A stretch of 64,000 nt of DNA from Pseudomonas gingeri (lineage in GTDB: Bacteria; Pseudomonadota; Gammaproteobacteria; Pseudomonadales; Pseudomonadaceae). Below are positions 1 through 10,322 of the stretch, one piece after another. The number at the start of each line of letters is the position of its first letter. Position 1 is the first letter of the stretch. The stretch lies in assembly GCF_013386115.1 (NCBI RefSeq), contig NZ_JACAOR010000002.1, positions 57,731 to 121,730 on the forward strand, read 5' to 3'. Made by a program: the position numbers and the translations under genes. The notes beneath the pieces were generated by a model. The model was not told the DNA's origin and ran no database searches. It saw nothing but the letters and a program-made list of their open reading frames with translations.

Positions 1-983
1 GCGAGAATGCCGAAGCCGCTGCCGTTGAGGATCATCGGGCTCCAGACCGGCTCCTGCGAAGCCTCCAGCTCACGGATGATCTGCCGCACGCTGACCGTGG
101 CGTTCTTCTTCGCCAGCACATCGGCGAAGTCGACCTCGATGGCCCGCAGCAGGTGCGACAGCGCCCAGGCCTGGCCGCGGGCCTCGTAGAACACGTTGTC
201 GATCTGCAACCACGGGGTCTCGACCACTTCCTCATCGACCTGCGGCGCCTGGCCGGGGATCACGCTTTCGGTTTTCAGCGCGGTGTTGAGCTTGACCCGC
301 CCGACGCTGGCCGACAGGCGCTGGGACAACGAGCCCAGGCGCGTGGCGACATCGCCGAGCCAGTTGTTCAGGTTGTCGGCACGGGCGTAGAACAACGCGT
401 TGTTCTGGTTCGGGTCGGACAGGCGGGCCTGGTAGCGGCTCAGGGAGTTGATCCCTTCCTGGTACTCCGACTCACTGGACGGCAGCATCCAGCTCTTGTT
501 GTCGAAGTTGAAGCGCGGTTCGGCCTTCGCCAGGTCGGCGTCTTCGGCCGATTGCGACTGCGAACGGGCGAAGTCCTTGCGCAGGGCGCGGGTCAGGTCG
601 CGGACCTGGACCAGCACGCCGTATTCCCAGCTGGGGATATTGTCCAGCCACAGGCCCGGCGGGAAGCGGTCGTTGGAGAGATAACCGCCCGGCTTGGTCA
701 GCAGGGTGCCGGCCACGCTCTTGAGGGTTTCGACCGTGGTGAAGCCCACGACCATCTTGCGCCCTTCCTTCTCGGCGGCGATCTGGGCGTTCTGCTGCAC
801 GGGAAACAGCGCAGGCTCCTGGCTCCAGTACCAGCCGAGCAGGATCGTCACCACCAGGTACAACCCGATCAGGGTCGCCAGGGCACGACTGAACAGCAGG
901 CCGCCGAAATAGCCGCGGGTCGCCGACTTGGGTTCGGCAGCACGATCCGGCGCGCTGCCTGCGCGTTTTTTCCAGTCCAGCAT
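1..983 (-). CDS. DUF2333 family inner-membrane protein (3' end outside window)
   Basis: The frame is open from an ATG at 983 (protein begins MLDWKKRAGS) to the window edge without a stop, giving about 327 residues, so the C-terminus is missing. One hydrophobic segment near residues 28-48 (LATLIGLYLVVTILLGWYW) is followed by a long soluble part, which suggests a single-pass protein with a periplasmic domain. The sequence resembles the DUF2333 family, whose members have no established biochemical role. It is transcribed divergently from gcbA, and the 332-base gap between them would hold both promoters. No catalytic motif was recognised. Confidence 0.75.
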   Translation of the reverse strand, partial: MLDWKKRAGSAPDRAAEPKSATRGYFGGLLFSRALATLIGLYLVVTILLGWYWSQEPALFPVQQNAQIAAEKEGRKMVVGFTTVETLKSVAGTLLTKPGGYLSNDRFPPGLWLDNIPSWEYGVLVQVRDLTRALRKDFARSQSQSAEDADLAKAEPRFNFDNKSWMLPSSESEYQEGINSLSRYQARLSDPNQNNALFYARADNLNNWLGDVATRLGSLSQRLSASVGRVKLNTALKTESVIPGQAPQVDEEVVETPWLQIDNVFYEARGQAWALSHLLRAIEVDFADVLAKKNATVSVRQIIRELEASQEPVWSPMILNGSGFGIL

Positions 984-1315
984 GGCTCTATCCTTTCAAT
1001 CACTTGAGTTCATCGGTTCGACCACAACCCTACTCCATCGTGCCTTGCCTGCCCCGGCTTAAATCGACCCGGGCAAATAAAACCAGACACGGCAGCGTTG
1101 CCATCCGTCGGGCAACTATAAATCAAGCCGCCCCGGGACGCTTCACACAAGCGCCATCCAATTGGCGATGCCCGCCACACAAGGCCCGCAGGCCGACCGG
1201 CCGGTCACCAAATGAATCGGATAAATTGACACGTGGCACGTGTATTGACAGAAAGAGGTGCTAGCATAGAGCCACCAGTTATTCCTCCGTCGTTCGTCTA
1301 ACCAGTAGTCAGGAT
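984..1315. other. Divergent intergenic region between the DUF2333 gene and gcbA
   Basis: This 332-base gap holds no convincing gene. The gcbA-proximal end has an A/T-richer stretch with two TTGACA hexamers (1226-1231 and 1245-1250), a short palindrome and a FleQ-like half site, described separately. The rest shows no feature I can name; a plus-strand frame over 1004-1264 has no family resemblance. Confidence 0.6.
1217..1250 (+). promoter_or_regulatory. Candidate gcbA control region: FleQ-like half site, palindrome and TTGACA
   Basis: Positions 1222-1230 read TAAATTGAC, matching the right half of the published FleQ box GTCaNTAAAtTGAC; the left half is not conserved. ACACGTG-G-CACGTGT at 1229-1243 is a perfect 7+1+7 palindrome. 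A TTGACA follows at 1245-1250, with TAGCAT-like bases downstream at 1262-1267 but poor spacing. Control of gcbA by FleQ would fit a motility-to-biofilm enzyme, but this is inference from one half site. Confidence 0.35.
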
Positions 1316-2977
1316 ATGACCGAGCCAGAAGACCCCAGTCGCGAGCGCCTCAAGCATCACTTTGCCCAGCGGGTCATTCATCAGGCACGTCAGATTCTTG
1401 AGATATGGCAACGCCTGCAGCGCAGCGAATGGTCGAGCGGCGACATGTCCGAGCTCAGCGAAGCGAACCTGCGCCTGCTGCGTTTCGCCGAACGCTTCGA
1501 GCAACCGGAACATACCCAGCTGGCCCATGGCATCAGCCGCTCGCTGGAAGCAGTGAACGCCAACCGCGGCCGCCTGAGCAGCAGCCTGATCACCGAACTC
1601 AATCGCCTGATGCAACGCCTGTCGCGCACCGGCCTGCGCCATGGCGATCAACTCGACCAGACCTTCCTGCCACCGCTGCGCAAGCCGGTCTACGTGATGC
1701 TGCAGGACCACGAGCGCGCCGAGCGACTGGCCAAGCAGCTGGAATTCTTCGGCCTCAGTGCGCAGTCGCTGGACAGTGTCGCCGCGTTCCGCTCGTCCAT
1801 GGCCGAGCGCCTGCCGGCGGCAATCGTCATGGACGTCGACTTCAGCGGCAGCGGCATGGGCCTGCACCTGGCGGCCGAAGCCCAGCTCGGCCTGGAACAG
1901 AAACTGCCGCTGCTGTTTTTCAGCCTGCATGAAACCGATACGCCGACCCGCCTGGCCGCCGTGCGCGCCGGCGGCCAGGAATTCCTCACCGGCACCCTGG
2001 AGGCTTCCAGCCTGCTGGAGAAAATCGAAGTCCTGACCTGCGTTGCCCAGTACGACCCGTACAAGGTCCTGGTCATCGATGACTCGCGGGCCCAGGCGCT
2101 GCACACCGAGCGCCTGCTCAACAGCGCCGGGATCGTCACCCGGACCCTGATCGATCCGATCCAGGCCATGGCCGAACTGGCGGATTTCCAGCCCGACCTG
2201 ATCATTCTCGACATGTATATGCCGGCCTGTACCGGTACCGAGCTGGCCAAGGTGATCCGCCATAACGACCGTTATGTCAGCGTGCCGATCATCTACCTGT
2301 CCGCCGAAGACGACCTGGACAAGCAACTCGACGCCATGAGCGAAGGCGGCGACGACTTCCTGACCAAGCCGATCAAGCCGCGCCACCTGATCACCACCGT
2401 GCGCAACCGCGCGGCACGGGCGCGCAACCTCAAGGCGCGGATGGTCCGCGACAGCCTGACCGGCCTGTACAACCACACCCATATCCTGCAATTGCTCGAA
2501 GACTGCAGCTTCCGCGCCCGCCGCGAATGCAAGCCGCTGAGTTTCGCCATGCTCGATATCGACCACTTCAAGCGGGTCAACGACAGCCACGGCCACCCCA
2601 TGGGCGACCGGGTGATCAAGAGCCTGGCGCTGTTTCTCAAGCAGCGCCTGCGCAAGACCGACTTTATCGGTCGTTATGGCGGTGAAGAATTCGCCATCGT
2701 CATGCCCGACACCGACCTGGAGTCGGCCTACAAGGTGCTGGACGAGATCCGCCAGCGCTTCGCGGAAATCCATTACCCGGCGCAACCCCAGGACCTGTGG
2801 TGCACCTTCAGCGCCGGGGTGGTCGAACTGCATGAAGACAGCGACAGCCTGATGATGGCGACCCAGGCCGACGAAGCGCTCTACCGTGCCAAGCATGCGG
2901 GACGCAATCGCGTGCAGGTCGCACGGCAAAGTGCCAGCTTTTCATCGGATTCGACGGATACCGTCATGACACTGTAA
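1316..2977 (+). CDS. gcbA: Response-regulator diguanylate cyclase, GcbA type
   Basis: This 553-residue protein makes cyclic-di-GMP from two GTP. An alpha-helical N-terminus (1-120) precedes a degenerate receiver (about 125-243). A canonical receiver follows (about 250-370), starting VLVIDDS, with phospho-acceptor Asp299 in IILDMYMP. The GGDEF domain has GGEEF at 455-459, and RKTD at 446-449 lies five residues upstream, the position of the product-inhibition I-site. The cyclase therefore looks active and feedback-controlled. Its size, architecture and position next to ctpL match PA4843 (AdcA/GcbA), which promotes attachment in P. fluorescens. The ATG at 1316 was chosen because no better start lies downstream. 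Confidence 0.88.
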   Translation: MTEPEDPSRERLKHHFAQRVIHQARQILEIWQRLQRSEWSSGDMSELSEANLRLLRFAERFEQPEHTQLAHGISRSLEAVNANRGRLSSSLITELNRLMQRLSRTGLRHGDQLDQTFLPPLRKPVYVMLQDHERAERLAKQLEFFGLSAQSLDSVAAFRSSMAERLPAAIVMDVDFSGSGMGLHLAAEAQLGLEQKLPLLFFSLHETDTPTRLAAVRAGGQEFLTGTLEASSLLEKIEVLTCVAQYDPYKVLVIDDSRAQALHTERLLNSAGIVTRTLIDPIQAMAELADFQPDLIILDMYMPACTGTELAKVIRHNDRYVSVPIIYLSAEDDLDKQLDAMSEGGDDFLTKPIKPRHLITTVRNRAARARNLKARMVRDSLTGLYNHTHILQLLEDCSFRARRECKPLSFAMLDIDHFKRVNDSHGHPMGDRVIKSLALFLKQRLRKTDFIGRYGGEEFAIVMPDTDLESAYKVLDEIRQRFAEIHYPAQPQDLWCTFSAGVVELHEDSDSLMMATQADEALYRAKHAGRNRVQVARQSASFSSDSTDTVMTL

Positions 2978-3032
2978 CCAAACAGCAATAACTTCAGGCA
3001 CTTACCACTCTTTGTCGTGGATAGAATCCTGA

Positions 3033-4994
3033 ATGCGCCTGAAGCTGCTGACCAATCTCAATACCCTGTTGCTCGTTGCCGTGTGCCTGGCGCTCGGGGC
3101 TACGTTGTGGTGGTCGCAACAGGCGCTGGAGCGTCCCTATCAGTTGATGGAGCGCTACCTCGGCCTGTCGCAGCAGTTCCAGAACCAGGCGGCGCGCAAT
3201 ATCGAGGATTACCTGGGTAGCGGCGATGCCCTGCGCCTGAGCAGCGCGAGCCAGGCCATGGAGGCGATCGAGCAGGAACTCGCCGCCCTGCCGCCCTCGA
3301 TGACCGAGACCCTGCGCCCCAGCCTCGCCGCCCTGAACGACTTCAGCAAGACCGACCTGCTGGCCGCCGGCAAACTGGCCGGCGACCCGCAAGCCCTGCT
3401 GTTGCAGGCCGAACGCGAGCTGGGGGGCAATCTCGAACAACTGAGCCAATACGCGACCGGCGCGAAAAGTCCCGAGGCCGCTGCCTACCTGCCACCGTTG
3501 CTGGCGGCCTCCTCGCACCTGGCCAAGCTGTCATTGGCCCGGGACAAACTGGTCAGCAGCGGTCGCAGTGAACTGGCCGCCGATGTCGAGCGCGAGCTGG
3601 CCAGTATCAGCAGCCAGGCCGGACAGCTGGAAGCCCTGCCCCTGCTGGGCGTGACCTCGAGCAGCGAATCCAACACCGACGACTTCAGTGCCATGATGGG
3701 CCTGGAAAGCAGCGAGAAAACCGCGGCCGTGGACACCGGCGTCGACCTCAAGCGCGAACTGCACAGCCTGCTGACCCGCTACCCGGCCGAACTGACCCGC
3801 ACTCGCGAACAGATCCAACGCCGGGCCGACCTGGCAACCGCGACCCACCTGAAGATCAGTGCCGTGCAACAGGCCATCGCCGCGCTGGAGCCGGTGGTGC
3901 GGGCCCAGCACGGCAAGATCCAGGGTGAAGTACGCCTGATGCAGGGCGTGATGATCGGCCTGATCCTGCTTATCGCCCTGTTGATCGACACCCTGCAGCG
4001 CAAGCTGGCGCGGGTCCTGACCAACCTCGCCCCGGCCCTGTCGACCTGGGCCGAAGGCGACTTCAGCCGGGATATCCAGCTGGGCAAGACCAATCGCGAA
4101 CTGCACGATATCGAAGCCTCGCTGAACCGCCTGCGCGCCTACCTGGTGGATCTGGTGGGGACCATCCGCCAGAACGCCGAACAGGTCGCCGGCAGCAGCC
4201 GCGCCCTGGCGCAACTGAGCAGCGGCCTGCATACCGGTGCCGAGCGCCAGGCCGGTGATACGGCACAGATTCGCGACTCCCTGGGCGAGCTGGAGGCAAC
4301 CATCCAGCAGGTGGCCGGCGATGCCAGTCAGGCCGCGGACGCCAGCCGCAGCGCCGGCGCGGCGGTGGAACACGGGCAGAAGGTCATCGGCCTGAGCCTG
4401 GCCGGCCTCCACGCGCTGGTCGGCGAGGTACAGGGCAACGCGCAGATGATCGAACACCTGGCCGAAGAGTCGGCGACCATCGGCGGCGTGCTGACGGTGA
4501 TCCGCTCGATTGCCGACCAGACCAACCTGCTGGCGCTCAACGCCGCCATCGAGGCCGCGCGCGCCGGGGAAATGGGCCGCGGCTTCGCCGTGGTCGCCGA
4601 GGAAGTGCGCACCCTGGCCCAGCGTACCGCCGGCGCCACCGGGGAAATCCAGACCCTGATCGCCGGGTTGCAGAGCGCGGCCCGCCAATCGGTGGAAGGC
4701 ATGCGTGCGCAGGTCGAGCACGCCGAGGCCACCGCCGACCAGGCCCAGGCCGCCGATGGCGCGCTGGATGAAATCGTCGGCGCGATCCAGACCATCTCCG
4801 ATACCGCGGTGCGCATCGCCGACGTCACCTCCCAGCAGAGTGGCGCGGTCAGCGAAATCCGCGATCACAGCGAACGCATCCACCAGCTGGGCGGCGACAA
4901 CCTGCTGCGCATCGGCGAGGGCCGCAGCCAGGGCGAACGCCTGCTGGAACTGGGCACGGAACTGCATACGGCGGTGCAAGCCTTCCGCGTTTAA
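3033..4994 (+). CDS. ctpL: Methyl-accepting chemotaxis protein, CtpL type
   Basis: This 653-residue transmembrane chemoreceptor has TM1 at about 7-27, a long helical periplasmic sensor (28-300) and TM2 at about 305-322. A HAMP-like region follows, then a full signalling domain. The hairpin tip is near residue 494 ([21 protein letters not shown]), the contact site for CheA and CheW. Length and position after gcbA match PA4844 (CtpL), a receptor for positive chemotaxis to low phosphate; it has also been linked to chloroaniline/catechol responses. The ligand here is inferred from orthology only. It starts 55 bases after gcbA, so co-transcription is possible. Confidence 0.82.
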   Translation: MRLKLLTNLNTLLLVAVCLALGATLWWSQQALERPYQLMERYLGLSQQFQNQAARNIEDYLGSGDALRLSSASQAMEAIEQELAALPPSMTETLRPSLAALNDFSKTDLLAAGKLAGDPQALLLQAERELGGNLEQLSQYATGAKSPEAAAYLPPLLAASSHLAKLSLARDKLVSSGRSELAADVERELASISSQAGQLEALPLLGVTSSSESNTDDFSAMMGLESSEKTAAVDTGVDLKRELHSLLTRYPAELTRTREQIQRRADLATATHLKISAVQQAIAALEPVVRAQHGKIQGEVRLMQGVMIGLILLIALLIDTLQRKLARVLTNLAPALSTWAEGDFSRDIQLGKTNRELHDIEASLNRLRAYLVDLVGTIRQNAEQVAGSSRALAQLSSGLHTGAERQAGDTAQIRDSLGELEATIQQVAGDASQAADASRSAGAAVEHGQKVIGLSLAGLHALVGEVQGNAQMIEHLAEESATIGGVLTVIRSIADQTNLLALNAAIEAARAGEMGRGFAVVAEEVRTLAQRTAGATGEIQTLIAGLQSAARQSVEGMRAQVEHAEATADQAQAADGALDEIVGAIQTISDTAVRIADVTSQQSGAVSEIRDHSERIHQLGGDNLLRIGEGRSQGERLLELGTELHTAVQAFRV

Positions 4995-5055
4995 TCCCCT
5001 CGCGGCGGCGGCGCACTTCGTTATCATGCGCACTCTTCCGATTCGCGAGATCGCC

Positions 5056-6822
5056 ATGCGCCGCCTGTTCTGCCTGATGCTCCTGCTATGTGCCTTCCCG
5101 GCCTTCGGCGCCAGCCTGCTCGACGGCCGCCCCAGCTCGACCCTGGGCGCCATCAACAACAGCAAGGACTTCCTGCCCGTGCATGAGGCCTTCCAGCTGA
5201 GCCTGGTCAGCAGCACGCCGCAAGCGATCACCCTGCGTTTCGTCCCCACCGAAGGGTATTACCTGTACCGCCACCGCTTCCAGTTCCGCGCCGAGCCGGC
5301 GGATATCCAGCTGGGCGCCGCACAATTGCCCGCTGGAGAGCAGAAACACGACGAGTACTTCGGCGATGTCGAGGTCTATCACGGCATTCTCGATGTCATC
5401 CTGCCCCGCTCCGCCGGCGACACTCGCGCCTTTACCCTGGCGGTGACCTACCAGGGCTGCGCCGACAAGGGCCTGTGCTACCCGCCGGAAACCGAACGCC
5501 TGCGTATCGACGGCAGCCCCGCGTCTTCCGCCGCCGCCCCCGCGGCGGCCGGAACCGCCTGGAGCTGGAGCGCACTGGCGCTGTTCTTCCTAGGCGGCCT
5601 GGCACTGACCTTCACGCCCTGCGTCCTGCCGATGCTGCCGATCATTTCCGGTTTCGTGCTGCACGGCCGCGTCAGCGGCGTGCGTGGCTTCAAGCTGTCG
5701 CTGGCCTACGTGCTGGCCATGGCCGCCTGCTTCGCCCTGCTGGGCGCGCTGATGGGCCTGTTCGGCGCCCAACTGAACCTGCAGGCACGCCTGCAATCGG
5801 CCTGGGTGCTGGTGCCCTTCGCCGGATTCTTCGTGGTGTTCGCCCTGGCGATGTTCGGCCTGTTCGAGTTGCAACTGCCCCAGGCCATCAGCGGCCGCCT
5901 GAACCGACTGGCCAGCGGTACCCAGGGCGGCTCGCTGTGGGGCGCGGCCGTGCTCGGCGTGGTGTCGAGCCTGCTGGTTTCACCCTGCGTTTCCGCGCCC
6001 CTGGCCGGCGCCCTGCTCTATATCAGCGCCAGCGGCGACGCCCTGGGCGGGGCCTTGAAACTCTTCGCCCTGGGCCTGGGCATGGGCACGCCGCTGTTGC
6101 TGGTCGCCACCGGCGGCGCGGCCTGGCTGCCGAAAAGCGGCCCGTGGCTGGTCACGGTGAAGAACGCCATTGGCGTGCTGTTGCTCGGGGTCGCGCTGTT
6201 CCTGCTCAGCCGCGTGCTGCCCGGACCGATCACCCTGCTCCTGGGCGGCTTGCTCGCCGCGGGTGTCGCGCTGTTTCTCGGCGCCCTGGAGTTCGTCGAG
6301 AAAACCGCCAGGCAACGCCTCGCGCAACTGCTCGGCCTGTTCCTGCTGGCCTACGCCCTGAGTTGCTGGTACGGCGCCTTCAGCGGCCAGAGCAACCCGT
6401 TCCAGCCCATCGGCGGGACACCGACGGCCGCCGGCAGCTCGCCCACCGCCAACGGCCAGTGGCAGACCATCAGTACCCCGGCCGAACTCGACAGCGCCCT
6501 GGCCGCGGCGAAAAGCGCCGGTCAGCCATTGCTGCTGGACTGGTACGCCGACTGGTGCATCAGTTGCAAAGTCATCGAACATGAAGTGCTGAACGAGGCG
6601 AACGTCCTCGAAAAGCTGCAGGGCTACCGGCTGGTGCGGTTCGATATCACCGCCAGCAACGCCGAACAACGCGCCCTGCTCGACCGCTACCAGTTGTTCG
6701 GACCGCCGGCGCTGATGTTCTTCGCCAAGGATGGCAGCGAAAGGACCGATGTCCGGGTCATTGGCGAGATCAGTGCGCGGGACTTCGTCGAACGCGTGAC
6801 GAAAGCGAATGACCGCTTTTAA
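5056..6822 (+). CDS. dsbD: Thiol:disulfide interchange protein DsbD
   Basis: DsbD carries electrons from cytoplasmic thioredoxin across the inner membrane to periplasmic oxidoreductases. The 588-residue protein has a signal peptide (MRRLFCLMLLLCAFPAFGA). The periplasmic alpha domain has its redox pair at Cys135/Cys141 (CADKGLC). The multi-helix membrane domain has Cys189 (TPCVLP) and Cys311 (SPCVSAP). The C-terminal thioredoxin domain has WCISC (Cys501/Cys504). All six working cysteines are therefore present. An in-frame ATG at 5026 would add ten residues before the signal peptide; 5056 gives the better leader. It corresponds to PA4845 (DipZ) by position. Confidence 0.92.
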   Translation: MRRLFCLMLLLCAFPAFGASLLDGRPSSTLGAINNSKDFLPVHEAFQLSLVSSTPQAITLRFVPTEGYYLYRHRFQFRAEPADIQLGAAQLPAGEQKHDEYFGDVEVYHGILDVILPRSAGDTRAFTLAVTYQGCADKGLCYPPETERLRIDGSPASSAAAPAAAGTAWSWSALALFFLGGLALTFTPCVLPMLPIISGFVLHGRVSGVRGFKLSLAYVLAMAACFALLGALMGLFGAQLNLQARLQSAWVLVPFAGFFVVFALAMFGLFELQLPQAISGRLNRLASGTQGGSLWGAAVLGVVSSLLVSPCVSAPLAGALLYISASGDALGGALKLFALGLGMGTPLLLVATGGAAWLPKSGPWLVTVKNAIGVLLLGVALFLLSRVLPGPITLLLGGLLAAGVALFLGALEFVEKTARQRLAQLLGLFLLAYALSCWYGAFSGQSNPFQPIGGTPTAAGSSPTANGQWQTISTPAELDSALAAAKSAGQPLLLDWYADWCISCKVIEHEVLNEANVLEKLQGYRLVRFDITASNAEQRALLDRYQLFGPPALMFFAKDGSERTDVRVIGEISARDFVERVTKANDRF

Positions 6823-6880
6823 CAAATGAGTCACAAATTTCGCGCAAACATCGGACATCGTGCTGGCTATTGCAGGTAAC

Positions 6881-6910
6881 TGGACAGTCATCCGGGCTTT
6901 GCGGCATAGT
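6881..6910 (+). promoter_or_regulatory. Candidate sigma70 promoter for aroQ-accB-accC
   Basis: TGGACA at 6881-6886 is separated by 18 bases from CATAGT at 6905-6910, which lies 45 bases before the aroQ start in the 132-base gap after dsbD. A second TTGACA at about 6922 lacks a well-spaced partner. The match is moderate. Confidence 0.35.
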
Positions 6911-6954
6911 CGGCGCGCATTGACAATTGCGCACAGATAACAAGGAAACAGCCG

Positions 6955-7410
6955 ATGGCGACCCTACTGGTCCTGCATGGACCCAACCTGAACCTGCTGG
7001 GCACCCGCGAGCCGGGTGTCTACGGCGCGGTCACACTGCCCGAGATCAACCAGGATCTGGAGCGTCGGGCCCGGGAAGCCGGGCACCATCTGATGTATCT
7101 GCAGAGCAACGCCGAGTACGAATTGATCGACCGGATCCACGCCGCCCGCGGCGAAGGCGTGGATTTCATTCTGATCAATCCAGCAGCTTTTACACATACA
7201 AGTGTCGCATTACGTGACGCGCTGCTGGCGGTGAGCATCCCATTCATCGAAGTGCATTTGTCGAACGTGCATAAACGCGAACCTTTCCGCCATCACTCCT
7301 ACTTTTCAGATGTTGCGGTAGGAGTGATCTGCGGCCTTGGCGCCAGCGGTTACCGACTGGCCCTGGAGGCCGCACTAGAGCAGCTTGAACTACAAGCTAA
7401 ACGCCCCTGA
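6955..7410 (+). CDS. aroQ: Type II 3-dehydroquinate dehydratase
   Basis: This enzyme dehydrates 3-dehydroquinate to 3-dehydroshikimate in the shikimate pathway. The 151-residue length is standard for the dodecameric type II family. Family signatures are present: [12 protein letters not shown] at the N-terminus, [16 protein letters not shown], and [18 protein letters not shown], which carries the conserved catalytic-region His. The ATG at 6955 follows an AAGGAAA ribosome site. It lies 24 bases before accB and probably shares its transcript, the arrangement found in PAO1 (PA4846-PA4848). Confidence 0.95.
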   Translation: MATLLVLHGPNLNLLGTREPGVYGAVTLPEINQDLERRAREAGHHLMYLQSNAEYELIDRIHAARGEGVDFILINPAAFTHTSVALRDALLAVSIPFIEVHLSNVHKREPFRHHSYFSDVAVGVICGLGASGYRLALEAALEQLELQAKRP

Positions 7411-7434
7411 CCGACCCTTGGGAGTTGATGATTC

Positions 7435-7899
7435 ATGGATATCCGTAAAGTTAAGAAACTGATCGAATTGCTGGAAGAGTCCGGTATCGACGAACTCGAG
7501 ATCAAGGAAGGCGAAGAGTCCGTACGCATCAGCCGCCACAGCAAGACCCCGGCGCAGCAGTACTACGCTCCGATGCCTGCCCAGGCTCCGGCTCCCGTCG
7601 CCGCCCCGGCCGATCCGGTTGCCGCCGCCGCAGCTCCTGAAGCCGCTGGCGCACCGAAGCTGAACGGTTTCGTGGTCAAGTCGCCGATGGTCGGTACCTT
7701 CTACCGCACCCCGGCCCCGACTTCCCCGGCGTTCGTCGAAGTCGGCCAGACCGTCAAGAAAGGCGACACCATCTGCATCGTCGAAGCGATGAAGATGATG
7801 AACCACATCCAGGCCGAAGCCAGCGGTGTGATCGAATCCATTCTGGTAGAAAACGGTCAGCCGGTTGAGTATGACCAGCCGCTGTTCACCATCGTTTGA
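7435..7899 (+). CDS. accB: Biotin carboxyl carrier protein of acetyl-CoA carboxylase
   Basis: This 154-residue BCCP carries biotin between the biotin carboxylase and the carboxyltransferase of acetyl-CoA carboxylase, the first step of fatty acid synthesis. A short helical N-terminus ([17 protein letters not shown]) leads into an Ala/Pro-rich flexible linker (about 38-72). The biotinyl domain has the attachment motif EAMKM with Lys120 as the biotinylated residue. A GGGAGTTG ribosome site precedes the ATG. accC starts 17 bases after the stop. Confidence 0.96.
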   Translation: MDIRKVKKLIELLEESGIDELEIKEGEESVRISRHSKTPAQQYYAPMPAQAPAPVAAPADPVAAAAAPEAAGAPKLNGFVVKSPMVGTFYRTPAPTSPAFVEVGQTVKKGDTICIVEAMKMMNHIQAEASGVIESILVENGQPVEYDQPLFTIV

Positions 7900-7916
7900 A
7901 CCGCGGAGCGCCTTCG

Positions 7917-9275
7917 ATGTTGAAACCTGCGAAGCTGGAAAAAGTCCTGATCGCCAACCGCGGCGAGATCGCCCTGCGTATCCTGCGCGCCTGTAAGGAA
8001 GAGGGCATCAAGACCGTCGCTGTTTACTCGACGGCCGATACGGAACTGATGCACGTGAAACTGGCGGACGAAAGCATCTGCATCGGCCCGCCCCTGGCTA
8101 CCCGCTCGTACCTGAATATCCCGAACATCATCGCGGCCGCCGAAGTCACCGGCGCCACGGCGATTCACCCGGGCTACGGCTTCCTCGCGGAAAACGCCGA
8201 TTTTGCCGAACAGGTCGAGAAATCCGGGTTTGCCTTCATCGGCCCGAAAGCCGACACCATTCGCCTGATGGGCGACAAGGTATCGGCCAAGGCCGCGATG
8301 ATCGCTGCCGGCGTACCCACCGTTCCCGGCTCCGACGGCCCGTTGCCCGAAGATCCGGAAACCGCCCTGCGCATTGGTCGCGAAGTCGGCTACCCGGTGA
8401 TCATCAAGGCCGCCGGCGGCGGCGGTGGGCGCGGCATGCGCGTGGTACACAGCGAAGACGAGCTGATCGAAGCGGCCAAGCAGACCCGCGAAGAAGCCGG
8501 CGCCTGGTTCAGCAACCCGATGGTCTACCTGGAAAAGTTCCTGACCAACCCACGCCACGTGGAAGTCCAGGTGCTTTCCGACGGCCAGGGTCATGCGATC
8601 CACCTCGGCGACCGCGACTGCTCGCTGCAGCGCCGTCACCAGAAGGTCCTGGAAGAAGCCCCGGCACCGGGCATCGACGAGCAGGCGCGCGCAGAAGTGC
8701 TGGCCCGCTGCGTCAAGGCCTGTATCGATATCGGCTACCGCGGTGCCGGCACTTTCGAGTTCCTGTACGAGAACGGCCGCTTCTACTTCATCGAGATGAA
8801 CACTCGCGTGCAGGTAGAGCATCCGGTATCGGAAATGGTCACCGGCATCGATATCGTCAAGGAGATGCTGAGCATCGCCGCTGGCAATCCGCTGTCGTAC
8901 ACCCAGGACGACGTGAAGATCCACGGCCATGCGCTGGAATGCCGGATCAACGCCGAAGACCCGAAGACCTTCATTCCGAGCCCGGGCCTGGTCAAGCATT
9001 TCCATGCGCCAGGCGGCAACGGCGTGCGGGTCGACTCGCACCTGTACAGCGGCTACAAGGTTCCGTCGAACTATGACTCCCTGATCGGCAAGCTGATCAC
9101 CTGGGGCGCCACTCGCGACGAAGCCATGGCGCGCATGCGCAATGCCCTGGACGAAGTCGTCGTGGACGGGATCAAGACCAACATCCCGTTGCACCGCGAC
9201 CTGGTTCGCGACGCCGGGTTCTGCGAAGGTGGTGTGAACATTCACTACCTGGAACACAAGCTCGCCCATCAATGA
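7917..9275 (+). CDS. accC: Biotin carboxylase subunit of acetyl-CoA carboxylase
   Basis: AccC uses ATP and bicarbonate to carboxylate biotin on AccB. The 452-residue protein begins [19 protein letters not shown]. It has the glycine-rich ATP-grasp loop [11 protein letters not shown], the metal/catalytic segment [18 protein letters not shown], and the usual C-terminal domain. The ATG at 7917 was preferred to an in-frame TTG at 7896 because GCGGAG at 7902-7907 is well spaced and the N-terminus then matches the family. A strong terminator follows. Confidence 0.96.
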   Translation: MLKPAKLEKVLIANRGEIALRILRACKEEGIKTVAVYSTADTELMHVKLADESICIGPPLATRSYLNIPNIIAAAEVTGATAIHPGYGFLAENADFAEQVEKSGFAFIGPKADTIRLMGDKVSAKAAMIAAGVPTVPGSDGPLPEDPETALRIGREVGYPVIIKAAGGGGGRGMRVVHSEDELIEAAKQTREEAGAWFSNPMVYLEKFLTNPRHVEVQVLSDGQGHAIHLGDRDCSLQRRHQKVLEEAPAPGIDEQARAEVLARCVKACIDIGYRGAGTFEFLYENGRFYFIEMNTRVQVEHPVSEMVTGIDIVKEMLSIAAGNPLSYTQDDVKIHGHALECRINAEDPKTFIPSPGLVKHFHAPGGNGVRVDSHLYSGYKVPSNYDSLIGKLITWGATRDEAMARMRNALDEVVVDGIKTNIPLHRDLVRDAGFCEGGVNIHYLEHKLAHQ

Positions 9276-9288
9276 GCCGGTGATCCCA

Positions 9289-9324
9289 ACGACAAGGCCG
9301 CTTTCGAGCGGCTTTGTCGTTTTT
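9289..9324 (+). terminator. Intrinsic terminator after accC
   Basis: Two 14-base arms (9289-9302 and 9307-9320) pair with one G-U-type mismatch around a TTCG tetraloop and run directly into a five-T tract. This ends the aroQ-accBC unit 14 bases beyond the accC stop. Confidence 0.88.
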
Positions 9325-9413
9325 GCATACCGCCCATGCGCCTGCTCGCGTAAACTGGCGCGCTTCTCGCAACCGAGCCGGTTGCACATTCACTTTTTTC
9401 ACAGGTGCCCGCC

Positions 9414-10292
9414 ATGCCTTGGCTGCAAGTACGCCTCGCCATCAGCCCGGAACAAGCCGAAACCTACGAAGACGCTTTCCTTGAAGTCGGCGCTGTTTCG
9501 GTAACCTTCATGGACGCCGAAGATCAGCCGATTTTCGAACCCGAACTCAACACCACGCCGCTGTGGTCCCATACCCACCTGCTGGCACTGTTCGAAGGCG
9601 GCACCGAGGCGGCCAGCGTCCTCGCGCACCTGGAACTGCTGACCGGCTCGCCACTGCCCGAGCACCACAGCGAAGTGATCGAGGACCAGGACTGGGAACG
9701 CAGCTGGATGGACAACTTCCAGCCCATGCGTTTCGGCCAGCGCCTGTGGATCGTGCCCAGCTGGCATGCCGCCCCGCAGCCGGACGCGGTCAACCTGTTG
9801 CTCGATCCGGGCCTGGCCTTCGGCACCGGTACGCACCCGACCACCGCGCTCTGCCTGGAATGGCTCGACGGCCAGGACCTCAAGGACTGCAATGTCCTCG
9901 ACTTCGGCTGTGGCTCGGGCATCCTGGCGATTGCCGCGCTGCTGCTCGGCGCCCGCGAAGCGGTCGGCACCGATATCGACGTGCAGGCCCTGGAAGCTTC
10001 CCGCGACAACGCCGGACGCAACAACATCGCCGAGGAACTGTTCCCGCTGTATCTGCCGGAGCAATTGCCACAGGTACAGGCCGATGTGCTGGTCGCCAAC
10101 ATCCTCGCCGGCCCCTTGGTTTCCCTGGCCCCGCAGTTGTCCACCCTGGTCAGGCCGGGCGGCCGCCTGGCGCTGTCCGGCATCCTCGCCGAACAGGGCG
10201 AGGAAGTGGCTGCCGCTTATGCCAAGGACTTCGATCTGGACCCGATTGCCGATCGCGATGGTTGGGTGCGCATCAGTGGCCGTCGGCGCTAG
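9414..10292 (+). CDS. prmA: Ribosomal protein L11 methyltransferase
   Basis: PrmA methylates ribosomal protein L11 using S-adenosylmethionine. The 292-residue protein starts [16 protein letters not shown] and has an N-terminal L11-recognition domain. The Rossmann methyltransferase domain has SAM motif [16 protein letters not shown] (about 161-175) and the substrate-loop NILAGPL (about 229-235). The ATG at 9414 is preferred to the in-frame GTG at 9405 because AGGTG at 9403-9407 then acts as the ribosome site. The zinc-ribbon gene follows 30 bases after the stop. Confidence 0.94.
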   Translation: MPWLQVRLAISPEQAETYEDAFLEVGAVSVTFMDAEDQPIFEPELNTTPLWSHTHLLALFEGGTEAASVLAHLELLTGSPLPEHHSEVIEDQDWERSWMDNFQPMRFGQRLWIVPSWHAAPQPDAVNLLLDPGLAFGTGTHPTTALCLEWLDGQDLKDCNVLDFGCGSGILAIAALLLGAREAVGTDIDVQALEASRDNAGRNNIAEELFPLYLPEQLPQVQADVLVANILAGPLVSLAPQLSTLVRPGGRLALSGILAEQGEEVAAAYAKDFDLDPIADRDGWVRISGRRR

Positions 10293-10322
10293 AATGGGCG
10301 CTTGGATAAACCGGATCGCCGC

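Noticed and set aside
3531..5249. A 572-codon minus-strand frame opposite ctpL and dsbD
   Set aside because: It is an antisense shadow; the plus strand holds complete chemoreceptor and DsbD domains.
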